Source of the DNA: Polaribacter porphyrae
Lineage (GTDB): Bacteria; Bacteroidota; Bacteroidia; Flavobacteriales; Flavobacteriaceae
Length of the DNA stretch: 64,000 bases
Direction: 5' to 3'
Assembly (NCBI RefSeq): GCF_002954685.1
Contig: NZ_MSCN01000001.1
Coordinates: forward strand, 2,488,937 to 2,552,936
Shown in pieces: positions 9,583 through 17,910 of this stretch (within the stretch, counting starts at the first letter, position 1; each line of letters opens with the position of its first letter). Below the pieces are notes generated by a model. That model was not told the origin of the DNA and did no database searches. It worked only from the letters and a program-made list of their open reading frames with translations. A program made the translations under genes and the position numbers.

Positions 9583-11112
9583 ATGATAAAATATAGCTAC
9601 ATATTATTTTTATTTATTTCAGCAAGTGTTTTCGGGCAGTTAAATCCGCAGACAAAAAGTATTACTAAAAAATTCTTTCCAGATTTTGAGGAAGTAAAAA
9701 ATGTAACACCAGCATTAAAAAAGAAAAAGGGCTATACATCAGACAAAGAATTATATGCTTTTATAGATGATTTAAAGAAAAATCATCCTAAAAAAGTACA
9801 GATTACTTACATAGGCGAAAGTCAGAAAGGGAAAAAAATTCCTTTTGTAAGAATGACAAACCCGAATAAAAAAGAAAAAATAAAAGTGTTTTTTCAAGGA
9901 GGTTTGCACGGAAATGAAATGGCAAGTCCAGAAGGCGTTTTGTATATAATGTATCAGCTTTTAAATGATGAAAACTACAAACATTTATTAGATGATATTG
10001 ATTTAGCTGTAATACCAATGGCTAATATAGATGGTTATCTTAAAAAAGATAGATATGCAGCTAATGGGTTAGATTTAAATAGAGATCAAACCAAATTAAT
10101 GGCAAAAGAAAGTGTTATTTTAAAACAAGCTTTCTCTGATTTTACTCCAGAAGTTGCTGTCGATTTTCACGAATATACTGCATACAGAAAAGATTTTGCC
10201 AAATTAGGAAATTTTGGAGTTGCAAATATTTTTGATGTAATGTTTTTGTACAGTGCAAACTTAAATATTCCAGAAAATTTAAGAGAATTTACACAAAAAG
10301 TGTTTGTAAAAAATGCTTCTGATGTTTTAACAGAGAATAAATTAAGAAATCATCCTTATATATCTTCATCAAAATACAAAGGAGATATTCATTTTAAACA
10401 GGGTTCTATAAGTGCAAGATCTAGTGCAACAAATTATGCATTAACCAATGCAGTTTCTTCTTTAATAGAAATTAGAGGAGTAAATTTAGGTAGAACTAGT
10501 TTTAAGAGAAGAATACAATCGATGTTTTTAGTGGCAATTTCTTACTTAAAAACGGCAATAAAACATAAAAAGGAACTTAAATCTACCATTCAAAAGGCCA
10601 TAGATACTCAAAAAGAAATTGTAGTTAATAGTAAAAGGAGAGTCTACAAAGGAAAAGTAAAAGTGCTAGATTTAGATACAGAAGAAATTATTGAGTTAGA
10701 GGTTATAAAAAGAGACGCTTGGTTATCATCAGCAACGCTAACAAGACCAACACCCAAAGCGTATTTAATTGATGCAAATCAGCAAAAAATTATAGCAAAA
10801 CTAAAAGTATTGGGTGTAAAAGTAACAACATTAGATGAAGATACAGAAACAGAAGTAGAAGCTTATAAAATTATTGCTTACAAAAGAAACTCAAAAAAGT
10901 ATGAACAGATGAATTTACAAAAAGTAAAAACAGAGTTGCATACTTTAAATAAGAACTTTCCAAAAGGGACCTTTAAAGTTTCTTTAGACCAAAAAAATGC
11001 AAATTTAGTTGTAGAAGTTTTAGAACCAGAAGCACCAAATAGCTTTGTAACTTTTGGTTTAATCAGAACAAAAAAAGACGCAATATTACCTATTTACAGA
11101 ATTTTAAAATAA
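9583..11112 (+). CDS. Secreted M14-family zinc carboxypeptidase
   Basis: The 509-residue protein has a signal peptide ending near VFGQ, then an M14 catalytic domain of about residues 50-330. Zinc ligands are His109 and Glu112 (GLHGNE) and His196 (VDFHEY). The catalytic Glu is at about 296 in LIEIRG, and the ANIDGY ... LDLNRD segments fit M14. The remaining C-terminal part (about 340-509) is a beta-rich extension of unknown role. M14 enzymes remove C-terminal residues, and some (gamma-D-Glu-mDAP peptidases) cut peptidoglycan stem peptides. It lies 2 bp after the porin gene. Catalytically complete; the exact substrate is not evident. Confidence 0.85.
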   Translation: MIKYSYILFLFISASVFGQLNPQTKSITKKFFPDFEEVKNVTPALKKKKGYTSDKELYAFIDDLKKNHPKKVQITYIGESQKGKKIPFVRMTNPNKKEKIKVFFQGGLHGNEMASPEGVLYIMYQLLNDENYKHLLDDIDLAVIPMANIDGYLKKDRYAANGLDLNRDQTKLMAKESVILKQAFSDFTPEVAVDFHEYTAYRKDFAKLGNFGVANIFDVMFLYSANLNIPENLREFTQKVFVKNASDVLTENKLRNHPYISSSKYKGDIHFKQGSISARSSATNYALTNAVSSLIEIRGVNLGRTSFKRRIQSMFLVAISYLKTAIKHKKELKSTIQKAIDTQKEIVVNSKRRVYKGKVKVLDLDTEEIIELEVIKRDAWLSSATLTRPTPKAYLIDANQQKIIAKLKVLGVKVTTLDEDTETEVEAYKIIAYKRNSKKYEQMNLQKVKTELHTLNKNFPKGTFKVSLDQKNANLVVEVLEPEAPNSFVTFGLIRTKKDAILPIYRILK

Positions 11113-11132
11113 AAGAATAAATACAATCGAAT

Positions 11133-12389
11133 ATGAAACGATTTCAGAATTTTAATTACACAAAAACACTTTGTACTTTAATATGTGTTTGTATTCCATT
11201 TTTTGCAATTGCACAAGATGATGATGAATTTGAAGATGAAGAACGAAACAAAGCAATGTTTAGTCTAGGAAACGGTTTAGACTTTTCTTTTAATGATGGC
11301 GATTATCATTTTAATTTAGGCGGTTTTATTCAACCCTCTTATCAAAATATTAAAATGTCGGGTTCTGATGCAGATAACAATTTTAATTCTAAAAGAACAT
11401 TTTTGCAATTTTCTGGAAATGCAAAAAAAGAAAAAGTGAGTTTTTTAATTCAGCTAGATTATAGTTTATCAGATCCTTTAATGGATGCTTGGATTGGGTA
11501 TCATCCAACAGAAAATATCACCATTAGTTTTGGTCAGAAGCAAACTTTTGTCAATAATAGAGAAATGACCTACAGAGAAGATCGATTACAATTTAACGAT
11601 CGTAGTTTTTTAAGCCAAACTTTTAGTAGTACAGGTCGTGAATTTGGAGTTTTTATAGAGTCTAAATTTGGAGAAAAATTCGGAATAGTACCAATGTTAG
11701 CTGTCACTTCTGGAGATGGACGAAATTCTTTTGGTGCAAACTCTAGAGATACAGATTTGGGAGGTTTAAAGATTGGAGGTCGTTTAGATTTATATCCTTT
11801 AGGGTATTTTAAAGATGGAAACGATTTAACAAGTGCAGATTTAGGTAGAGAAGAAAAGCTAAAACTTGTTGTTGGTTTTGCAGGAAGTTCAAATAAAGGA
11901 GCAAGCAACGCAAATGGAGAAGGTCACAGCGATTTTTTACTGTATGATGCTAATGGTGCAAATAATTTGCCAGATTATAATCAACTGTATTCAGATATAT
12001 TATTAAAATACCAAGGTTTTTCATTTTTAGCAGAATATGTAAACACAAGTGCTGGCAATTTAGATTTGGTATATACAGATGCAAATGCAACACAATTATT
12101 AGCACCAACACAAATCAGTCAATTTTTAGTTTTGGGAGATAGTTTTAATGTTCAAACAGGTTATGTAACAAAAAGTGGCTATAGTTTTGATGTTCGCTAT
12201 GAAAGTATGAGTCCAGAATTTGAAAACCAAACAGCTTCAATTTTGCAAGATGCAAACGCATTTACTATTGGTTTAACCAAATATTTTAAAGGCAATAATT
12301 TAAAAGTACAAACAGCTTATTCTAATTTAAACCCATCAATTGGTAGTAGTATTTCTCAATTTGAAGTACTATTTCAGATTGCTTTTTAA
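11133..12389 (+). CDS. Second OprP-like outer-membrane porin
   Basis: The 418-residue beta-barrel is a paralogue of the porin at 8264. It has a signal peptide (about residues 1-28, ending IAIAQ), then a short acidic segment DDDEFEDEE. The family pattern follows: NLGGFIQPSYQ, a TFLQFSGNAKKEKVSF segment, FGQKQTFVNNREM and a terminal strand QFEVLFQIAF. The two porins flank the M14 gene. The acidic N-terminal stretch is absent from the first copy, so the two may differ in gating or selectivity. It lies 20 bp after the M14 gene in the same operon. Confidence 0.8.
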   Translation: MKRFQNFNYTKTLCTLICVCIPFFAIAQDDDEFEDEERNKAMFSLGNGLDFSFNDGDYHFNLGGFIQPSYQNIKMSGSDADNNFNSKRTFLQFSGNAKKEKVSFLIQLDYSLSDPLMDAWIGYHPTENITISFGQKQTFVNNREMTYREDRLQFNDRSFLSQTFSSTGREFGVFIESKFGEKFGIVPMLAVTSGDGRNSFGANSRDTDLGGLKIGGRLDLYPLGYFKDGNDLTSADLGREEKLKLVVGFAGSSNKGASNANGEGHSDFLLYDANGANNLPDYNQLYSDILLKYQGFSFLAEYVNTSAGNLDLVYTDANATQLLAPTQISQFLVLGDSFNVQTGYVTKSGYSFDVRYESMSPEFENQTASILQDANAFTIGLTKYFKGNNLKVQTAYSNLNPSIGSSISQFEVLFQIAF

Positions 12390-12421
12390 TTTAGTATATT
12401 GTAATTTATAGATATTGTTTT

Positions 12422-13543
12422 ATGGAAAAAAGTAAAGTATTATTTCTTTTTTTTCTGATGTTTTCTTTTAGTGTTTTTGGTCAAAATTTAAGTTCAAATT
12501 CTACTGGTTTTTTTATTTATACTCCAGAAGTTCCACTAAATAATAAGCAGATAAAGGTGTTTTATCATATCCCAAATGGAGATATTACAAAAATGCCCAT
12601 TATTTTCTCTTTCCATGGAGTTAATAGAAATGCAGATGATTATAGAGATTATTGGATTTCTATGGCAAATGCAAACGGATTTATGGTATTTGCGCCAGAG
12701 TTTTCTGATGCAGATTTCCCAACTGGAGATAAATATAATTTAGCTAATATTTTTGATGATGGTGATAACCCAAGTATATCTACATTCAACCCGAAAAATG
12801 AGTGGACATTTTCTGTTATAGATCCAATTTTTGAGACAATAAAGGCTGATATTTCTGGCACACAACAAAAGTATAATGCTTGGGGGCATTCAGCTGGTTC
12901 ACAATTTCTACATCGTTTTGTAACCTATATGCCAGAGAGCAAATTAGATATTGCTGTTTGTTCTAATGCTGGTTGGTATACAGTGCCAGAAAATACTGTT
13001 GTTTTTCCTTATGGAATTCAAAATGGACAACTCCCCTATTCTGATTTAGAGAAAGCCTTCACTAAAAAATTAATAATACATTTAGGTAAAGATGATAATG
13101 ACCCAAATGCTGCTGGTTTAAGGCATAATACAATAGTAGATAATCAACAAGGTTTGCATAGATTGGAAAGAGGACGTTATTATTTTGAAACTAGCGAAAC
13201 AACTGCTCAAAATATGAATGTGCAATTCAATTGGGAAAAACACGAAGTTTCTGGTATTTCTCACGAAGGAAGAAAAATGGCAAAAGATGCTTTGCAATAT
13301 ATACTAATGAGTTCTTTGTCTATAAGTGATATCAATATTAAAAATAGTATTAAAATTTATCCTAATCCTGCTAACGACATTTTAAATATTGAAGGTATTG
13401 AAACAGATATAAAGATTTATTCTATACTTGGAAGTTTTATTGGTAAAGAAAAGAAAAAAAATGTTATAGATATTTCTCATTTAAACTCTGGCTGCTACTT
13501 TTTAGATATTAATAATAAAAAAATAAAATTTTTGAAGAAATAA
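12422..13543 (+). CDS. Secreted alpha/beta hydrolase with T9SS sorting tail
   Basis: The 373-residue protein has a signal peptide ending near VFGQ, an alpha/beta-hydrolase domain of about residues 25-300 and a T9SS tail (IYPNPANDILNIEG ... KFLKK). The likely triad is Ser157 in GHSAGS, an Asp in GKDDNDPN and His281 in GISHEG. The oxyanion-side motif FHGVNRNADDYRDYW resembles poly(3-hydroxybutyrate) depolymerase/esterase-like proteins. It is exported to the cell surface or medium as an esterase or peptidase. It is the last gene of the 2753 operon and runs convergently towards the second MocR gene, leaving 50 bp between them. Confidence 0.8.
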   Translation: MEKSKVLFLFFLMFSFSVFGQNLSSNSTGFFIYTPEVPLNNKQIKVFYHIPNGDITKMPIIFSFHGVNRNADDYRDYWISMANANGFMVFAPEFSDADFPTGDKYNLANIFDDGDNPSISTFNPKNEWTFSVIDPIFETIKADISGTQQKYNAWGHSAGSQFLHRFVTYMPESKLDIAVCSNAGWYTVPENTVVFPYGIQNGQLPYSDLEKAFTKKLIIHLGKDDNDPNAAGLRHNTIVDNQQGLHRLERGRYYFETSETTAQNMNVQFNWEKHEVSGISHEGRKMAKDALQYILMSSLSISDINIKNSIKIYPNPANDILNIEGIETDIKIYSILGSFIGKEKKKNVIDISHLNSGCYFLDINNKKIKFLKK

Positions 13544-13593
13544 GTACTGTTTTTATTGAAAATTTCTTTGGCAACAAGAGTTATAAATTATTT

Positions 13594-15042
13594 TTATGAA
13601 TTCAAAATATAATTTAAAATCAATGTTTTATCTTTCATTACTTTTTCATTTACAGAAGAATAACCTAATACAATCCCATTTCTTTGCTCTTTCGTAATAT
13701 AATAGTTAGATAAAGGAAAAGCTACAACATCGTTTTTTAATAAAATTTTGTGAATTTTTTTATCATCAAACTTATTTTTTAACTCTCCAATTACATGGAG
13801 TCCACTTTTATTTGAGTTAATTTTTAAACTACTTTTTGTTAATTCAATAAAAAGTAATTTCCTTTTTAAAGATACATTAATAACGTTTCTAATATGTCTG
13901 TTTAGATAATCTTTTTTTATAAAATTATTTAAAATTATTTGATTAGAAAGATTTACAAATCTACTAGACTGTTCATAGATAGATTTTACTGGTTTTAATA
14001 AATACTTTGGTAAAATTAAATATCCTATTCGTAAAGATGGATGTAATAGTTTATTAAAAGTACCTTGATAAATAACTCTATTTTCTTTGTCTAGACTAAA
14101 TAGTGAAGGTTTAGGTTTTTCCCAATTACTAAATTCATGATCATAATCATCTTCAATAATTAAAGAATTATTCTTGCTAGCCCATTTTAAAAGTTCAACT
14201 CTTCTTTTTTTAGTCATTTTTACACCTAAAGGATATTGATTAGATGGAGTTGTATAAATAAGTTTAGCATTTGTATTTTTTATACTATCAATCATCAACC
14301 CTTTACTATCTATTTCGCAAGGTATAATTTCTGCATTTAAACTTTTAAATAGATTATGAGCTCTAGGGTAAGTAGGGTTTTCCATAACTACCTTATCAGA
14401 ATTATCAATTATAGCATTCCCAACCAAATAAAGGGCATGCAAAGAGCCAGAAGTAATAATTACTTGCTGAAAATCACAATCTAAATTTCTGTAAATTTTA
14501 AGATAATTCGATATAGAAACTCGTAAATCTGTTAAACCTTCTGAAGGTGCATAAGATAAACTTGTAGGAGTGGCATTTCTCCAATATTTATTAGATAGAT
14601 TTTTCCAAGTTTGAACTGGAAAAATATCTAAAGGAGGAAGACCTGGTCTAAATGCAATATTTTTTTTTGAAAAATTATCGATTACATCTGGGTTATATTT
14701 TTCAAAAAGGCGAGCTCTTTTAGAAATAGATGGATATTTTAAACTTAAGTTTTCATTTTTCAGTTCTTTCTTTTTAACTCTAAAACTAACATAATACCCA
14801 GAACCCTTTTTAGAAGAAATAAATCTTTCAAAAGATAATAAGTCAAAAGCTTTTAAAACAGTGCTTCTACTTATTGATAAATCTTTGGCTAAAATTCTGC
14901 TAGGTGGAAGCCTAGTTTCGAAAGGAATACTCCCATTTATAATTAATTCTTTGATAGATAAGTAAAGTTTACTGTGTAAAGCCTCCCCTTTTAGTTTCCA
15001 CTTTTTTGATTCTAGCAATAAGTTTTTAATATTAAACTGCAA
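13594..15042 (-). CDS. MocR/GabR-family transcriptional regulator with intact PLP site
   Basis: The 482-residue protein has a GntR-type winged helix (about residues 20-85; PPSRILAKDLSISRSTV) joined to an aminotransferase fold. The PLP site is complete: Lys331 in GTFNKLLHP, with Asp298 and Tyr300 in EDDYDHE. Such proteins sense an amino acid by forming an aldimine with bound PLP and usually activate a nearby transcript. The start is a TTG at 15042; no in-frame ATG exists near it. The first TTGGTAGGT repeat lies immediately upstream of this start codon. It is thus well placed to regulate itself and the divergent operon starting at 15144. An amino acid released by these peptidases is a plausible effector. 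Confidence 0.9.
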   Translation of the reverse strand: MQFNIKNLLLESKKWKLKGEALHSKLYLSIKELIINGSIPFETRLPPSRILAKDLSISRSTVLKAFDLLSFERFISSKKGSGYYVSFRVKKKELKNENLSLKYPSISKRARLFEKYNPDVIDNFSKKNIAFRPGLPPLDIFPVQTWKNLSNKYWRNATPTSLSYAPSEGLTDLRVSISNYLKIYRNLDCDFQQVIITSGSLHALYLVGNAIIDNSDKVVMENPTYPRAHNLFKSLNAEIIPCEIDSKGLMIDSIKNTNAKLIYTTPSNQYPLGVKMTKKRRVELLKWASKNNSLIIEDDYDHEFSNWEKPKPSLFSLDKENRVIYQGTFNKLLHPSLRIGYLILPKYLLKPVKSIYEQSSRFVNLSNQIILNNFIKKDYLNRHIRNVINVSLKRKLLFIELTKSSLKINSNKSGLHVIGELKNKFDDKKIHKILLKNDVVAFPLSNYYITKEQRNGIVLGYSSVNEKVMKDKTLILNYILNS

Positions 15043-15043
15043 A

Positions 15044-15105
15044 TTGGTAGGTAAAATTTTTTTGAATTGGTAGGTGCAATGTAGCGATTTATTTCAATAT
15101 ATTTA
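15044..15105 (+). promoter_or_regulatory. MocR-type promoter: TTGGTAGGT direct repeats plus -7 box
   Basis: TTGGTAGGT occurs at 15044-15052 and 15067-15075, exactly 23 bp apart, the best-matching pair in the window. TATATTTA at 15098-15105 begins 31 bp after the second repeat and fits a -7 box. Transcription would run towards the M14 gene at 15144. The first repeat also touches the start of the divergent MocR gene. Confidence 0.7.
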
Positions 15106-15143
15106 ATTTTTTATAATAATACAGCAATTTTATATAATAAATT

Positions 15144-16415
15144 TTGATTAAAATTAAATTTTTAGATAACCTATTTTACATATCATTTGTAATATTATTA
15201 TTTGGTTGTGGAGCATCTAAAACTGCTAAAGATGAGATTTTAGCTAAAAAAATTACTTTTGATAAATATGTAAATACAATTTCTAAAAAAATTGATTTGC
15301 AAGAAAAAAAAATCTACAGACTCGAAAATATAGGAGTTTGTGCAAGTAATAAGTTTGATGGTGCTAGATTAAATAACTTCAAAAAATTAAACGATAGCAC
15401 AGCTTTAGTAGTCATAAACCCAGAAAACGAACCGATAAATAATAGTGCAAATTATGGTTTTAAAATTTGGTCTGAAGAATCTAAATCGTTTTATCTAAAA
15501 TTCATTTACCCAGAAGATTATAATCATAGATACATTCCAAAACTTAAAAAAAATGGAGAATGGTCTACTATAAATAACAGCAGCATAAGTAAAAAAAGAG
15601 GTTTTACAACAATTAAAGTAAATTTAACAACAGATACACTAACAGTTGCAGCTCAAGAAATACATAACTCAACAGATGTAAAAAATTGGTATACAGGTTT
15701 AATTAAAAATAAAGAAATTTTTGTAAAAACATATAGTGCAGGTAAATCATATTTAGGCAAAAATATTCCTGTTTTAGATATTTATAAAGGTGGTAAAAAA
15801 AACAAAGAAATAATTGTGATTTTAACGCGTCAGCATCCGCCAGAACTTACAGGTTATTATGCGTTTCAAAACTTTTTAAAAACTATTTTAAACGAATCAA
15901 AACTATCTGATGATTTTTTGACCAAATATAGAGTCTTGGCTTTTCCAATTGTAAATCCTGATGGAGTAGATTTAGGACATTGGAGACATAATTATGGTGG
16001 TGTGGATTTAAATAGAGATTGGTCAATATATAATCAACCAGAAATAAAACAAGTTGTAAATTTTATTGAAAAAAGTAAAATAGAAGGTGAATCTAAAATA
16101 ATTTTAGGTATAGATTTTCACTCAACATCAAAAGATGTGTATTATACAAATAAAGATAAAGCTTCTACGAGTATGCCTAATTTTGAGAAAGAATGGTTTA
16201 ACGCTTTAGAGAAAAACATCCCCACGTATAAAGTTAACAAAAGAGGTTCAAACCCAGGAAAACCAGTTTCAAAAGCATGGTTTTTTAAAGCACACAAAGC
16301 AGTAGCATTAACTTATGAAGTAGGTGATAAAACACCAAAAAGCTTCATAAAATTTAAAAGTGAAGTTGCTGCAAACGAAATGATGAAAATTTTAATCAAC
16401 AATAAAAATAAATAA
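15144..16415 (+). CDS. M14-family zinc carboxypeptidase lipoprotein
   Basis: The 423-residue lipoprotein has the lipobox LFGC near residue 22. An N-terminal beta-sandwich of about 150 residues precedes the M14 domain. Zinc ligands are His231 and Glu234 (RQHPPE) and His326 (GIDFHS). The catalytic Glu is 392 (ALTYEVGD), and VNPDGVDLGHWRHN with VDLNRDW forms the binding loop. The start is TTG; the sequence offers no better one. It differs clearly from the M14 enzyme at 9583, so the locus has two carboxypeptidases. The beta-sandwich plus HPPE architecture is like cytosolic-carboxypeptidase relatives. It opens the 15098 operon, 11 bp before an LTD gene. Confidence 0.85.
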   Translation: MIKIKFLDNLFYISFVILLFGCGASKTAKDEILAKKITFDKYVNTISKKIDLQEKKIYRLENIGVCASNKFDGARLNNFKKLNDSTALVVINPENEPINNSANYGFKIWSEESKSFYLKFIYPEDYNHRYIPKLKKNGEWSTINNSSISKKRGFTTIKVNLTTDTLTVAAQEIHNSTDVKNWYTGLIKNKEIFVKTYSAGKSYLGKNIPVLDIYKGGKKNKEIIVILTRQHPPELTGYYAFQNFLKTILNESKLSDDFLTKYRVLAFPIVNPDGVDLGHWRHNYGGVDLNRDWSIYNQPEIKQVVNFIEKSKIEGESKIILGIDFHSTSKDVYYTNKDKASTSMPNFEKEWFNALEKNIPTYKVNKRGSNPGKPVSKAWFFKAHKAVALTYEVGDKTPKSFIKFKSEVAANEMMKILINNKNK

Positions 16416-16426
16416 AAACTAAAAGT

Positions 16427-17899
16427 ATGAAGAAAATTTACATTTTATCCCTTTTTTTAATGGCAAGCACTTCATTTTCAGCACAGTTAGTGCTTAATGA
16501 AGCACTATTTGATCCAGCTTCAGTAGGTTTAGCAGGTGATGCAAATAGAGATGGCACCAGAAGCTCTGATAATGATGAATTTTTAGAGCTTATAAATAGT
16601 GGAAATACTCCTTTAGATATCTCTGGTTATAAAATTTATGATGCAACTAGATTTGATGATATAGCAAATACAGATGATCCTAGACACGTAATAGGAGATA
16701 CAGACAATGACGATGTAGCTGACGTATCTGTTATTCTCCCAGCTGGAGGAATTTATGTGGTTTTTGGTGGTGGAGATTTAACTACAATAAAAGCGGCTTT
16801 ACCAAACGTTATTTTTGAAACTTGTTCAAGTTTAGGACTTACTAATAGTGGCGAAATTTTAACAATAACAGATGCATCTAGCAATGTAGTAATCAGTTTT
16901 AATGATGATGAAATACCTTATGCAGATGGAAGAACAGAAGGAGACCCTGCAATGCCAGAAACTTTTGGATTAGAAGCAGGAGCAAATCAATCTTTAACTA
17001 GGTATCCAGCAGTAACTGGAGATTTTGGTTATCATTTAGGTTTAAATGGTCAATATCAAAGTCCAGGAGAACTACCAACATTACCAACAGGTGGAGATTT
17101 GATTATCAATGAGATTTTTGTAAGACCTGGAACTAACACAGGAGATGCTAATGGAGATGGAACAGGAGGTGTAGAAAATGAATTTTTAGAGATTATTAAT
17201 ACAACAAATCAAGCAATAGATATTAGTGGTTACAAATTTTTTGATAGAACAAATTTATTTCTAGATGGAGTTTCTGCTGCGTTTTCTGGCACACCAAGAC
17301 ACGTTGTGCCTGCATCAACAGTTATTCCAGCAGGTGAAGCTTACGTAGTGTTTTCAGGAGGTACATTAACTGCAGATTTTGGAATTGCAACAGTACACAC
17401 TGCCAGTAGTGGATTATTGAGCCTTACAGATGCTGGAGATTTTATGGTTATTTCTGATGCAAATGATAATTATGTTACTGGTTTTGGTAGTAATAGTGTT
17501 GTTGATACTTGGAATGATTTCAGATCTTATACAAGAAGCCCAGATATTACAGGTAATTTTGTAAAACACGATGCTATAGATGGAGTTACTGCAAGATTCT
17601 CGCCAGGTAAAAAAATAGATGGTACAAACTTTTCTGCAGCTTTAAGTGTTGGTAATTTTTTAGGAAAAAATATAAAAGTATATGTAGCTAACAATAATAC
17701 CTTACGAATTGAAGGAAATTTAGAAGGACAAAATAATTTAAAAATCTATAATATTTTAGGGAGAAAAGTTTTTCAAAAAACATTTAATATAAAAAACACA
17801 AACAGCTTTAATTTATCTGAAATGGCTAAAGGTGTTTATTTAATAAATATAAACAATAGTTTATATGGTAATCTTAACAAAAAAATCTTAATCAAATAA
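16427..17899 (+). CDS. Secreted protein with two LTDs and T9SS sorting tail
   Basis: The 490-residue protein has a signal peptide ending near FSAQ and two consecutive lamin-tail domains (LVLNEALFDPASV ... and LIINEIFVRPGTN ...). A T9SS tail closes it (GNLEGQNNLKIYNILGRK ... KKILIK). Each LTD has an acidic loop (GDANRDGTRSSDNDEFLE and GDANGDGTGGVENEFLE) that resembles a calcium site. No catalytic motif is present. Surface display with a binding or adhesion role is likely. It is followed after 11 bp by a longer relative and preceded by the M14 lipoprotein. Confidence 0.8.
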   Translation: MKKIYILSLFLMASTSFSAQLVLNEALFDPASVGLAGDANRDGTRSSDNDEFLELINSGNTPLDISGYKIYDATRFDDIANTDDPRHVIGDTDNDDVADVSVILPAGGIYVVFGGGDLTTIKAALPNVIFETCSSLGLTNSGEILTITDASSNVVISFNDDEIPYADGRTEGDPAMPETFGLEAGANQSLTRYPAVTGDFGYHLGLNGQYQSPGELPTLPTGGDLIINEIFVRPGTNTGDANGDGTGGVENEFLEIINTTNQAIDISGYKFFDRTNLFLDGVSAAFSGTPRHVVPASTVIPAGEAYVVFSGGTLTADFGIATVHTASSGLLSLTDAGDFMVISDANDNYVTGFGSNSVVDTWNDFRSYTRSPDITGNFVKHDAIDGVTARFSPGKKIDGTNFSAALSVGNFLGKNIKVYVANNNTLRIEGNLEGQNNLKIYNILGRKVFQKTFNIKNTNSFNLSEMAKGVYLININNSLYGNLNKKILIK

Positions 17900-17910
17900 A
17901 ACAAAAAATC

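Noticed and set aside
11570..11908. A 112-codon open frame on the - strand inside the second porin gene
   Set aside because: It is antisense to a well-supported porin and has a Ser/Pro-rich composition typical of shadow frames.
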